From NCBI GenBank assembly GCA_018292915.2, contig JACVVK020000058.1:1625001-1689000 (forward strand): DNA of 64,000 nucleotides, in the 5' to 3' direction. Shown here one piece after another: positions 44,651 through 56,600 of this stretch (position 1 is its first letter; each line of letters begins with the position of its first letter). The notes below the pieces were generated by a model. That model ran no database searches, was not told the DNA's origin, and worked only from the letters and a program-made list of their open reading frames with translations. The position numbers and the translations under genes are program-made. This DNA comes from Batillaria attramentaria. Its lineage: Eukaryota > Mollusca > Gastropoda > Batillariidae.

Positions 44651-44728
44651 GACCACGTGTTACTACCGGAACGTAAACAAACGACACTTCACGCATGCGC
44701 TTTACACCGGAAGTGGCGGTGTGTTGCA
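44651..44728 (+). promoter_or_regulatory. CHEK2 proximal promoter
   Basis: Immediately 5' of the CHEK2 ATG are an E-box CACGTG (44654-44659), an NRF1-like ACGCATGCGC (44691-44700) and a strong ETS site ACCGGAAGTG (44706-44715), with no TATA box. ETS plus NRF1 is a common combination in housekeeping and cell-cycle promoters. If the ETS site is promoter-proximal, the leader is very short, which favours the ATG at 44729. Confidence 0.5.
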
Positions 44729-47516
44729 ATGAGCGACTCCGGAAATCCCAACTCTCCGTCGCATGCACCCGCCACCCGAGATACCCGGCTTGGTCCGATA
44801 ACTAGCACATCTGTCCCGAATCGCCTGTGCCCCACCGCAGTGCTCACCGGTGCAGACGACCCACCAAGCCTTGGAGTCAGTAAATCCAGTATGGAGACGT
44901 TACCCACTCAAGACGTTGGCGATGGCTGTTTCAGTAGCGAAGAAGATGAACATTCACAGGCAGAGGACGCGTGGGGGAGACTGTTTCCACTGGGGGACAG
45001 TTTTGTTGGTTTGGGTGAGGATCGCTTCGTTGTTGTTCAGTTTGCATTTGAATCGATCGAGCGGAAGCCCCGCCGCGTGTGAATGTGGTAGCGTTGACGG
45101 GCACTTGTTTTGCTACCCTTGACCTACTACTGCAAACGGAGCATGCTTGAGCTTGATCGAGTGTGTTGAAACACAGAAATGAATGCATGCACCCCCATAT
45201 AAAGCAGCAGCCTTCACCAGTTTTGTTTTCTTGCTAAAGTAATTTTATACATCGCTCCTTTCAATAAATTCATGCATTTTCATCGTCATCTGGAAAAGGG
45301 CGTAAGTGCCTACTGTCATCTGAAAAAGAGCATACATGCATTACATGTCTATAGATCTGTATCAAACCCATGGGACCTAGGCAATTTTTGCATATGATGG
45401 CAGATATCAGTATCATTCATAATTCACAAACTTAATGAACAAGGCAGGTTGCCATATCGACAGCTGGGGGGGGGGGGGGGGAGGGAACGAGACGTGCACT
45501 GATGTCTCTCTGGTACAGCTAACTCCCCATCAGTCCACGGAAATAGGGAAAAGGTGATAGGTTTCCCAGCTAGTCAGGTGAACAGCCTCAGACTACACCA
45601 TAATTATGAAAATGACTGACAAACTGATCCATGGGTATTTCTCTTTCAGATCTAGTAAAAGAAGAGTACACATTTGGCAGGGGAGAGAACTGTGATGTGG
45701 CCTTCAGCAACGCAGGAAAACGCAACCAGTGCTTCCAGGCATACAGCAAAGTCCACTTCAAACTCATACGGGTGAGATAGTTTACACTTGCCCATTTTGG
45801 GTAGCAGGGAACAAAACCCAGTGACCAAGAAGTTTTCAATACATATGCCCAAAACACGTGCATTTATTTGTTCTACTAGTGTTTCAGTTTAATTTTTGTT
45901 CCAGAAAGACACCAGTACTGGAACCCATGTGTTTCTGGAAGATACGAGCAGCAACGGTACTTTTGTCAATGGCGAGAAAGTTGGTAAGCAAGAGAAACTA
46001 TTTTGCAAAAAAAATCCTTTCAATATCAGTGATCTGGATATAGAGTAGTTAGGATTTCGTTTTCTTCCTGTGGAGGAGGACAGATATTTGCTCAGTTCAA
46101 AAGTTCAAGTTCGTGTACATGGCAGTGCAAATTGCAGTTTGCATTTTGTCTTTAGTCTGCGTAGTATTCAGTGTTTGTAGATTGGACCTGTTTGCCACTA
46201 GTCCTGATGTTGGTATGCAGATTTAAAATGTGGATCATGTGGTTTTTCCAGGAAAAGGCAACAGACAGGTATTGGGTAACAATGATGAGATTGCTCTGGC
46301 GATGAAGAAGAACAAAGGTGAGGGTCCACGTCAAATCATGAATAAGACATGCCATAATAATAATAATAATGAGCATTGCATAGGCGCTCAAAGCGCCACG
46401 AACTGAATCCAGCACACACACTCACATGAATCACACGCATTCTCTCACACACTGAACATAAACACATTACAGTCACGTGGTGCGAAGGGTCAGCTCAGCC
46501 ATACTGGCATTCACTGTCATTTTTTTTTGTGGGGGGGGGGGGGGGGGGGGGGGGGGTTGTTGTTGTGGTATGCGTTTGTTTGACTCTTTGAGACAAATTA
46601 CTGTTAGTGTTAATTAACTTACTCAGTCACTGTCCAAGCATCACCTGCCAGCTACTGGATGATTTTCCATCCATGTGGGTTATATTGCTACTAAATCTAT
46701 GACAACCATACCAGAGAAATGAAAGTTTTAATCTTTAAGTTTAAACTCCACCGCCTGTGTTGATGTGTATTCGTGTGCATGTGAATGTTGTGTGTATGTG
46801 TGAACAAAAAGCGCATTGAGTGCTTTTTGAAGCAGAACTCCACGCTGTACGAGTGTAGTTATTATTATTATTATTAAGTTTTTTGTTTTTATTTTTTAGT
46901 TGATTGCCAATCGGTGATACTTACTAACTAAACTTAATGAACAACATCTCACTTGTGCATTTTGTTCAGTGGCGATTTAGTCAACTCTAACTCCTGTGGA
47001 CAGTTTTTAAGTGTGAATATAATGTTCTTTCTGTCCGACTGTTTAGTTGTGATCCGTAATGCATGACATATTTTGAAGTTTTTGTTTTTTAATATTTTAT
47101 CTTCTAAAATTTCAGCGTATGTGTTCATGGATCTGAAGTCGAACGAGGATGCTGATTTACCCAAAGAACTTACGGACAAATACACCCTAACAAAAACCCT
47201 TGGGAGGTATGTCAGACTACTTAGTTTATCCTGTAATCGTATCTTGACTTGCTGCTGTGTTTCACTGAAAAATAGTATTCTCTCTTGCACTGTTTGACAA
47301 TCATTTATTATTCAGATACTGGGATCACTGCACACATGATAAAATAAGTTGATGCTGCAAGGGAGAGAACTGTGCATGTATGGGAAGAGTGATCACTAGA
47401 TCTAGCACTTCACAACACAGAAAAACAAGATGGCCACTGACCAGCCCAATATGTTGTTTCCATTTAATCACCTGCTGTCGTCACGGTCGTTCTTTTGTAA
47501 TGCCATGTATACGGGA

Positions 47517-47580
<64 letters not shown>

Positions 47581-47584
47581 CACA

Positions 47585-47620
<36 letters not shown>

Positions 47621-49391
47621 GGAAACAACTGACCGGGCTTGTCAGACCAATCTTGGTTTTGGAAGAGAGACGTCAAGTTGTTTTCTTTGAAATATATGAC
47701 GTTTTCCTCATTGGGATGACGCATAATACATTTGACGTAATAACTTTGACTCGGATACAATTCTTGCAATGAAAGCAGCCCCATGAAAATTGAAGTGTTG
47801 CTGCTGCGCAGTGTAAAGATCGAATTTATACCGGCTCAATGTGTTTAACAGACAAGTCTGCGCGGCGAACGTTTTTTCACTATGTGTTATGTCTGCTGCG
47901 CGCGCGCGCACACAGACACACACAGACATACGCGCGCGCACGCACGCACGCACGCACGCAGACTTGCGCGAGCCGCGTTTGTGCATGTGCTCCATTGAGA
48001 CCTATGTGGTGTTCTCTCACTCTACTATGCTATTGAGTGAGAGTCAGTGGGAAAAACAAAGCTCACTACATCAATGAAACTCCCGCTTTCCCCGTCTACA
48101 AATAGAGAACTTCCGAAAAGTGACGACACACCCCCACGTCAATCAAACATGACGTCGGCAAACTGACGCTGATACAGTTTTGCGTCAGTGCGCGTGTGCC
48201 TTTTCTGCGATGTTTGTGAGGCGTGTGGCTTGTGTAATAAAGGAAATGTGCTTCGAGTACAAATTTTCGAGTCAACTGACGACAACGGCTGCAGTGAATT
48301 TTTCTAATTTTTTTGTATATTTTTTATGGCACTCCAGGCTCATTATCTATGTATAGTAGGAGCGATTTTGAGATCTAAAGTGTGTTCACCAGCACTTTCA
48401 TCAGGTACGGTTTACGCCAAAAGTACAAAAGCGACAACCTCCAAAATTCACTCAGTTGAGAGTCCGTATTCATGCTATCTATGTCCCAAAAATGGAGTGG
48501 TTTAGGTAAATATTACGCCTTTAAACGCCAGAAAGCCACTTTTTTTGAAAAGGGCGATAACTCGCAAATCATGTGTGCAATCGTACCTGGATCGGGCCTT
48601 CTATTCAACAATCTTGATTCATTTAGAAACCCCAAATTTGAAATCGATCGGTTCAGTATTTTCGGAGAAATAGGCATCTGAACTGGGTTCACATGCAATG
48701 TCAACTCAGGCTCGGTTTACATGAAAACTATAAGAGCGACCATTTTCTAGTAGTGACTCTGTTCAGAGTCTGTATTCAAGCTATCTACTGCCAAAAAATT
48801 GAGTGATTTAAATAAATATTACGCCTGTACACGAAAGACAACCAACTTGTCTCAAAAGGGCGATAACTCCCAAATCACTTAAGCAATCATCGCACGCTTG
48901 AATCGTCTAATGTAACATTTTGATAAATTTGGATACCCCAAATTTGAAGCCATTCGGTGAAGTATTTTCGAAGAAACGGGCCCGGACACAATTCACACAC
49001 GCACACACGCACACACATCCGCACAGACGGCACTCACTGAGGAGGAGAAGTGCGTTCGGAACATCATACGCGTCAGCATCGATGACGCAAGTTTTCTTAC
49101 GTCATTGTCAGAGTTACACTTGCAAAATCGTCTCTGCGGGAGATCGGCAGTGACGTGCGTTTGTACCACAGATGCTTGCCTATGAACGTGGAAATTTTAG
49201 CCCGTCCTATTATGTTGTTTCCATTACTATGGAAACAACATAAAAATGAGGGGGGGGGGGGGGAGATTAATAATGAAGATAACAAATGATAGGATTAGGA
49301 AAGATGGAGAGTAACAGAGAAGGTAACAGATCTTTTCTCTCATCCATTTCGCTGTTACAAAGACTACTTTCAAATTTTGCAAATTTATAGT

Positions 49392-49428
<37 letters not shown>

Positions 49429-52400
49429 CATAAAAGTTATGTCAGTGATGATTAAGATTGTCATGTCTGTTGTTTCACACGCTGTGCCCAGTTAAGAGCA
49501 GGCTATAGCGTGTCTGTAATGAGTATTGTGTTGGTATTGTTTGGTACTTTGGTAGGCTTTTTAGTGCTTACAGATCCGTCTCCTCTGAGGTGCTGCAGGG
49601 CTGGAGAATGAAGCAGTGAGTGCCTTCAGCAGCGACTAAGCTTTGCTTTATATGATTGGTGTTACTTCTGGTTTACAGGGGTGCATGCGGCGAAGTGCGA
49701 CTGGCTTTTGTCAAGGGGTCGTGTGAAAAATTAGCCTGCAAAATCATTTCCAAGAAGAAATTTTCTGTGGGAGGCATGTCACAGATTGTAAGTATACCTG
49801 GAGAGAAAAAATTCTTCGTGGTGTGGGTTTGTAGATCTTGACTTGAATCACAGTGTCATTGCTTCAAAGCCCGACAAAAATTGTCACCAGTGCGACTGTT
49901 TTTCAAGTAATCTTGACTGCTCCAAAGATGTTGAATAACTAGGCCCACCCTCAGGGAGAGTCTACAAACCCATCTTTGTCTCTTCTCTTTTCTCTCCATT
50001 AAATTGTTTAAGCTACCTGGTCTGATCAGAGGTTGCATTTTATGGCAGCGTAGACTGTAGGAGTATAAATGTAAAGTTCTGACTTTGTGTGTCTGTCTGC
50101 AGAACATGGCGTCTCAGGTGATGGGAGAGGTGAAGATTCTCAAGGCGATGAAACATGTAAGTGGTTCCCCACCTCTCTCTCACTCTCAGTCTCACTCACT
50201 GTCACCATCTCTCTCTTTCTCTGCCCCCCCCCCCCCCCTTTCTTTACAAACATCATGCACAAAATATGTGATACAAGTATAAATTTGTAAAACCAAGGGC
50301 ATAAAATCTTCACCTTTTGGTGATTTCCGCCTTTGGCATTGGCTAAAAAAAAAAATCCCGTAGCCTAACATATCTGCTTTGCAGGCGCACGCTTGTGGCT
50401 TTGCCACTTCGTCACTAAATCTAGGAACAGGATCCGTACAGGGCATGGAATCCTGGAAAAGTCATTGAAATTGAAAACAGCTTTTCAAGGCCAGGAAAAG
50501 TCATGAAATTATCTCAAGGGTCATGAAAAGTTGTGGAATTTTGGAATTTTATGGTAGCCATTTTGAGCCAGACGATGAGACGGTCAGCTTGTTGATTACT
50601 CACTGGACAGATCACTAAAAAAATTGAAATACCAACAAACTGCCTTCCCATGAGGCTAGTGGCGCACTGAACGTTGGTCTTGCTGGCTGCGATACCTTGG
50701 ATAAGCTCAGAATTTCTGCCCTCGCGTGTGTCAGTGTGAAAGAGGGTGAGGAAGTTGTCATGGAAAACAGGAGAGTTGGCCTGAAAAAGTCATGGAAAAG
50801 TCATGAATTTTTGAGACTTTGAACCTGTATGGACCCTGTAGTAAATGCTAACACACTTTCCTCCTTCTAGATCATGGACACTTTTAAGCCCTGAAAACAT
50901 CCGTGTTGCAAGGTTTTTTTTTTTTTTTTTTTTGCTGCCCCAGCTCTTTGCCAGCTCCAGTGGTGTTCCTCCCAGGTCATGGGTGGAACCCACGGAGGAC
51001 TCGGAGGCTGGGACAATTTTTATTATGCATGATGATGGAGATGAGGATGATAGTAAGATGATGCTATGGAGGTCCATGTGGTTTGGGACTGCGGGACAGG
51101 GCCGCATTCCACGCTTCCTGTCATAAATATCCCGGCATTAACCAGGCCCGGGAACTACGGCACCTGCGGTGCCGGCCGTGTAATCATCCACATCATAAGA
51201 CGTGTCATACAAAGGGAAGCACCCCCAAAGTCGCACCCGTGAAGTGGGTGAAGCTCGGCTGTGTGGCAACAGCCTCCCCATTGGGCCCATAGCACACCCG
51301 CTCTGGGTAGGAGCCGACCTAGGCATGAAAAATCCCGCTTGCCTCGGCTGGGATTCGAACCCGGGTCTCCCGGTCCATGATCCGAAGTGCTAACCACTAC
51401 ACTACGGGGGCGGGTGCAAGGTGTGATTTGTATTAAAAGATCGTTTTAATTGTCAAGAATGTCCGAAAACTTTAGGCATGATATTGTACGGCAATGTTGC
51501 TGAATGCCTAACGGTGAGTAACAGTTTTCCATTTCATTGACTACATTGTATTATTTGTCTACTTTTTCTCTTTCAGCCTTGTATAATAGGCATAGAAGAC
51601 GTGATCGACACGCCAGATACACTGTATATTCTGCTAGAATTGTAAGTACAAGTGAGGCAACGTCACCTGTTACGTGGGCATGCTTACATGTGCTTTGCCT
51701 CAACTGTCAACACTGTCATTCCTTTTAACTCTTCTCTTACCAAATAAAAGTATTGTGTTCCTTGTTGGGCTTCGTAGCTGCTGTTCTTAAATGAGGGGCA
51801 TTCCAAATAATCCCAGGAGGGTTTTTTTTGGGGGGGTGGGGTGGGGGTAAAGTATCAGCTGTCATGTGTTTTTTTTTGACGGAGTTGTGCATCGTCATGG
51901 CATACTTTTTCCTCACTGGTTATAGAGGTATCTGGCAGCAGGGTTGCACATTCAAGTCGGTCCCAGGACATTGACCTATAAAAGTTTCAAATGTCCTATT
52001 TTTCCCACCTCAAGTGGACATTTGTCCTATTAAAATTTTTATTGCCTTTAAGTGGCCAGGACACTGTGTCCTATCACTTTGCTGTTTCCAGGACACTCTG
52101 TCCTATAGAAGCTGTGGAAAATGTGCAACCCTGTGGCAGGATGAGCAACTCCCACCGTGTCAAAAACGTGTTTTGCGCAGATGCTGCCACTACTGAGTCA
52201 GTCGTCCTCCCAGAGTGTATTTTAGAGCTTTGTAAACTTGTAATGTCGCCAACGACCACATGCGAGTTGCACTGAGACGGCCACTTGGCTGTAGCTGTAG
52301 TCTGCTTCATACAAACGCGTCACTTCCTTTGCAAGTGAAGTGGGCGGCAGGCTCATATTTTGGTTCACATCTTAGCAACAACAGCCCCCAAATGGTTCAT

Positions 52401-54402
52401 AATTATTTAGCACACATGTACACGGTATCATGTTCTTGTCACTGATGTAAGCCTAGGTTGGTCTGTGAGCTGAAAAGACCTGTAGGGTGTATCTTTAAAC
52501 AAAGTGCTCATTTCTCTTCTGTTTCCAGTTGTATTTTTAATTTGGCGGCTCATATTATTTTTGTATTAGCTGGGATACCCACGCCGTTATGTGTTTTCTG
52601 AACATTGCCCATCAAGCGCTTGCTTTTTCAGTCAAAGTGTGGGATGATAACACATGGGGATTGTATACTTCATTGCAGAATTTTGATATTCTGTCTTGCA
52701 GGGTGGAAGGAGGTGAACTGTTTGACAAGGTGGTCAGTATAGACAGGTATCCAGAACCAACAGCTAAACTCCTCTTCTACCAGATGGTGTGTGCTTGCAA
52801 GGTAGGAAACTTGTATTACGTTCAGCTACTAATAAAAGTTCTATTCCTACCAAGTTAGGTCAGGTAGGAAGCTGTTCTCCTGCCCAAGGAAGCGAAGTAT
52901 GAAAACAACAGAACCCCATTTGGTATTCTGACCAGATAAGGGCCGTTCTACACGTGGCAAGTTTGCCCGGCAAAAGCAGGTTTGCGGCCCCGGCAAGTCG
53001 ATGGCAAATGTACAAACAAGCTGTACAGTCTTGCGGCCGACGGCTTGCCGCGGCAAGTTTCGGATAGAACGGCTTTCTATTTTCTCGGCTTGTGCCTGGC
53101 AAGTGCGCGCGAGGCACCCGGGGGGCCCCGCCAGGACGGCCAATCGCATGCCGCGTGGTGGTCACGCGGCCAAATTAAACAAAATGGCGTCAAAGACCTC
53201 CGTATGCGCCAAGCGAATCTCGCTGCAAGATCCACTTTCTCGCCCAGATCCGCTGTTTCTTCCTGTTCTTCAGCAAAATAACTGCAGCTGCTGCAAAAGC
53301 TAATTCCTCCTCCGAACTTTCATTCACATGTTCAACTGAGTCTGACTCGGATTCACTCGCGACCATGGCCGGGCGAAATCGCGCAAGGCCCCTTCCAAAT
53401 ATGGGGTTGATAGGGTCACACGAAAGGTCAATCAGCCGACTTGTGGTGCGGAGGTTTCCGCGTGTAGAAGCAGACAAACTTGTGGGGGGAAAGTCGAAGG
53501 GCGGCAATTTGCCGCTTGTCGCGTGTAGAACGGTCTTAAGTTAATTTAGCCTACTCTGTCTCTGAGCTGCCCTAACTCAGATGTGCAAGTGTGATGAATC
53601 GATACATCAAGCAGTTTCACAAGCATGATGTGCGTGCAAGGCTTTTTGTAACATTGTGGTATGCTGTGTGCGCATTTTGTTAGTAGGTACTTTGCAGGTA
53701 ACAGATCTTACTGTGATTATTTATTTGTTAGTTTGTCACTGAATGTGACTTTTCTGTGATTTGTTATGGTCATTTGTATGAGCATCTCTTGTCCACAGTA
53801 TCTGCATGACCAGGGAATCACACACAGGGATTTGAAGGTAAACGTTTAGCTCCTCTAATACACATACCAAGTACTAAATGTTTTCTTCAAATGTTATCAC
53901 CTCCTTTGGTGAAAACAAGGGGCGTAATATGAAGTAAACAGATTGAATGAGTTACCTCCTTTGCATATATATATATATAATATATATTATTATTACAGCT
54001 TCATAGTGGTTGTGCTTGTCATGGATGATTTTTTTTTTTTTTTTTAAATTGTGTTTTGGTTAATCAGAACAGGAATCACTGCCCATTGTAGGGAAAAAGT
54101 TAAAACATAATTTTTCTGCAATGTAAAACTAATTCTAGGCCTGTATTATACTTCATGGTGTCTCCTGAGTGTTCTTGCAGGCATAAACGATGATAAAGTA
54201 ATTTCTTCTTTTTAATGTTTAAAAAAATTGCTTTGCATAATTTGTTTTTGTTTTATTTTCAGCCAGAAAATATTCTGCTTGCTACAGAAGCAGATGAAAC
54301 TTTAATTAAGGTATGTTCAATATTCTGTCCACACATGTAATGTAAATTTCAGGGCTTAAAGTCTCCTTCCATTTGGAAGATTTTCTCCTTTGGCTAAAAA
54401 GT

Positions 54403-54434
<32 letters not shown>

Positions 54435-55101
54435 AAAAAAATCCTTCTCTAAAGCACCTATAGTATAAGCATGCCAAAATTGCACATATTTTAGTCTTTA
54501 ATGAAAAAAATATTGGGGGGGGGGGATGGCATGTCCCCTGAACCCCAAGAATGGCTTTGCTACTTCGTCATGAAATGTTACAAACTTTTCCTCCATTTGG
54601 ATCATGAACCATGTTAATCCCTGAAATTTCCCGATCTTTGGTCAGGGCTTAAAATCTTCCACCTTTTGGTGGATTTCCAGCTTTGGCTAGCACTTTTACC
54701 TCCTCTAAAAGTGTGTTTCCTCCTCTGAAGCAAATAAAATCATACCAAAATGCCCAAATTGTATGGGGAGCCGGGGTGGCCGAATGGTAGAGCGTTGTAC
54801 AGTCGAACCTGCCAAGGCGGTCACCTGTATAAGCTATGCCACTGTCTAACCTGGTCACCCCAGAAGATCCCCTGACATGCTAGCTGTTGACATGCCACCC
54901 TGGATAAACCCGGTCACCTGTCTAAGGCGGTCAGTTTGGCCCGGTCCCTTGGGTGACCGCCTTACACAGGTTTGACTGTACTTCTAATGCTCGGGTTGTG
55001 AGTTCATATCCTGGTTGGGGCCAAATATTTGCGCTGGCTTTTTCATCGTTGCCCCGTCTTTGATATCACCCGTATTTGGTAGAAAAGGACATGAAACCCC
55101 C

Positions 55102-55163
<62 letters not shown>

Positions 55164-56560
55164 GCACCAAATTGCACAGATTTGGGTCTAAATCTAAAAC
55201 TTTTCATCAAAACAAAAGTGTTTCCTTCTCTGATCTGAAGCGCTTAAAATCATGCCAAAATGCACCAATTTTTTTCAAATTTTAGTCCAATGTATAAACA
55301 TATCCAGGGAAGCATGCCCCCAGACACCTCTAGCATAACGTGTCTGCAACACGCACTAAATACTACACACTTTTTCTCCTTTTCGATCATGCACCATTGG
55401 TGACCCGCTCTTACAAAAGGGACCATAAGTCAAAAATTATCAATTTTTAGATATTGACAGAGATATCAGCAGTTGAAGTTGGCTGCTCACAAGGCGGCCA
55501 TACTGACCCCCCGGCACTCTTCTAACCTGTAGCGGCGTTCGGCCTAGCGCGACTTATGGTCCCTTTTGCGAGAACGGGTCGCATTTTAAGCCCGGGGTGG
55601 TAGAGGTCATTAAACTAAAATCCTGATGAATCAGCAACCGACCAGTCTGTTTAAAACATCTAGGCAACTGTCCAGTGATTCGAAAATAAAATGCTAGAGT
55701 TCTGTTTACTTTCTTCTGGCAGGTGACTGATTTTGGGTTGTCGAAATTTGTGGATGCGGGCTCCATGATGAAAACATTCTGCGGCACGCCGACATATCTC
55801 GCCCCAGAAATTCTCATGACGGCCGGCAGTGGTGCCTACACCAAGGCCATCGACTGCTGGAGTCTAGGAGTGATACTGTTTATCATGTGAGTTGTTTCTC
55901 TCTCTGTTTCTTTAATTATGTTTTGGTGCGTGCGTGGTGCTAGTCGGAGTTATATTCTTGATGATCTGTGTCTCCTTGAAGTCTTATAAGTGACTGATGA
56001 AAATTTCAAAAATGTGGTTTTCTAGATTGTAAAAAAACACCCCAAACCCCACCCTCCAAAAACACCCTCCAAAACAAAACAAAAAGATGTTCTCCTGGCT
56101 GACACAGAAAGTAAACACTACCGTTAGAGCTCTGACCTTAACTGAATTCCTACCAAGGAAGTTTGGGGTTATGCATCGGTGGCCTTGCTAAAAATATAAA
56201 AACATTACTACGTGTATGTCTGCCTGGATTTAAAATTGGCTTATAGGGAGTGGCTGGCAGTGCGTAATCTGAAACACTGTTATGGCACAAGTGCTCCCAA
56301 ATGCAGCTGTTCCAGACCAAAAAGGTGTGCTATCAAGAAATGTTTGGATAGTGGACCTTTAAAAGTATCATGTAATTTTCAGTTCACGCTTAGTTTCTTA
56401 AGTGCTTAATTTTTGTTGCCAGTGTGTCAGGGTACCCTCCGTTCTCAGACGAGCGCAAAGACATGGATCTTCCAAAACAGATCATGGGCGGCCATTTTTC
56501 TTTTCCCAAACAGTATTGGAAAGACATCTCTGAAGATGGTAGGTTTCTTTGGGTTCTTTC

Positions 56561-56600
<40 letters not shown>

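Larger units (their letters stand above)
28313..44728. other. Gene-free 16.4-kb interval between RASA4 and CHEK2
   Basis: No exon with homology I recognise. It holds presumed 3' UTR sequence, SINE copies, TA-flanked MITEs (29310, 34578, 38874), two GC-rich CAGGGGCGCC elements, a hAT-like element (32590-33136), CAGG-ended elements, TTAA palindromes and poly-C or poly-G runs. Stretches such as 29500-31150, 35100-35690, 35780-38460 and 39300-40800 look like unremarkable AT-rich sequence. Confidence 0.6.
54643..55595. mobile_element. CAGGGCTTAAA element carrying nested insertions
   Basis: Starts CAGGGCTTAAAATCTTCC and ends CATTTTAAGCCCGG, the family's ends. Its body is split by a SINE-A (54761-55162), itself split by a MITE (54800-54978), and by another inverted-terminal element (55402-55580). 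The TSD is unclear (TTTGGT / GGTGGT). Confidence 0.8.
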
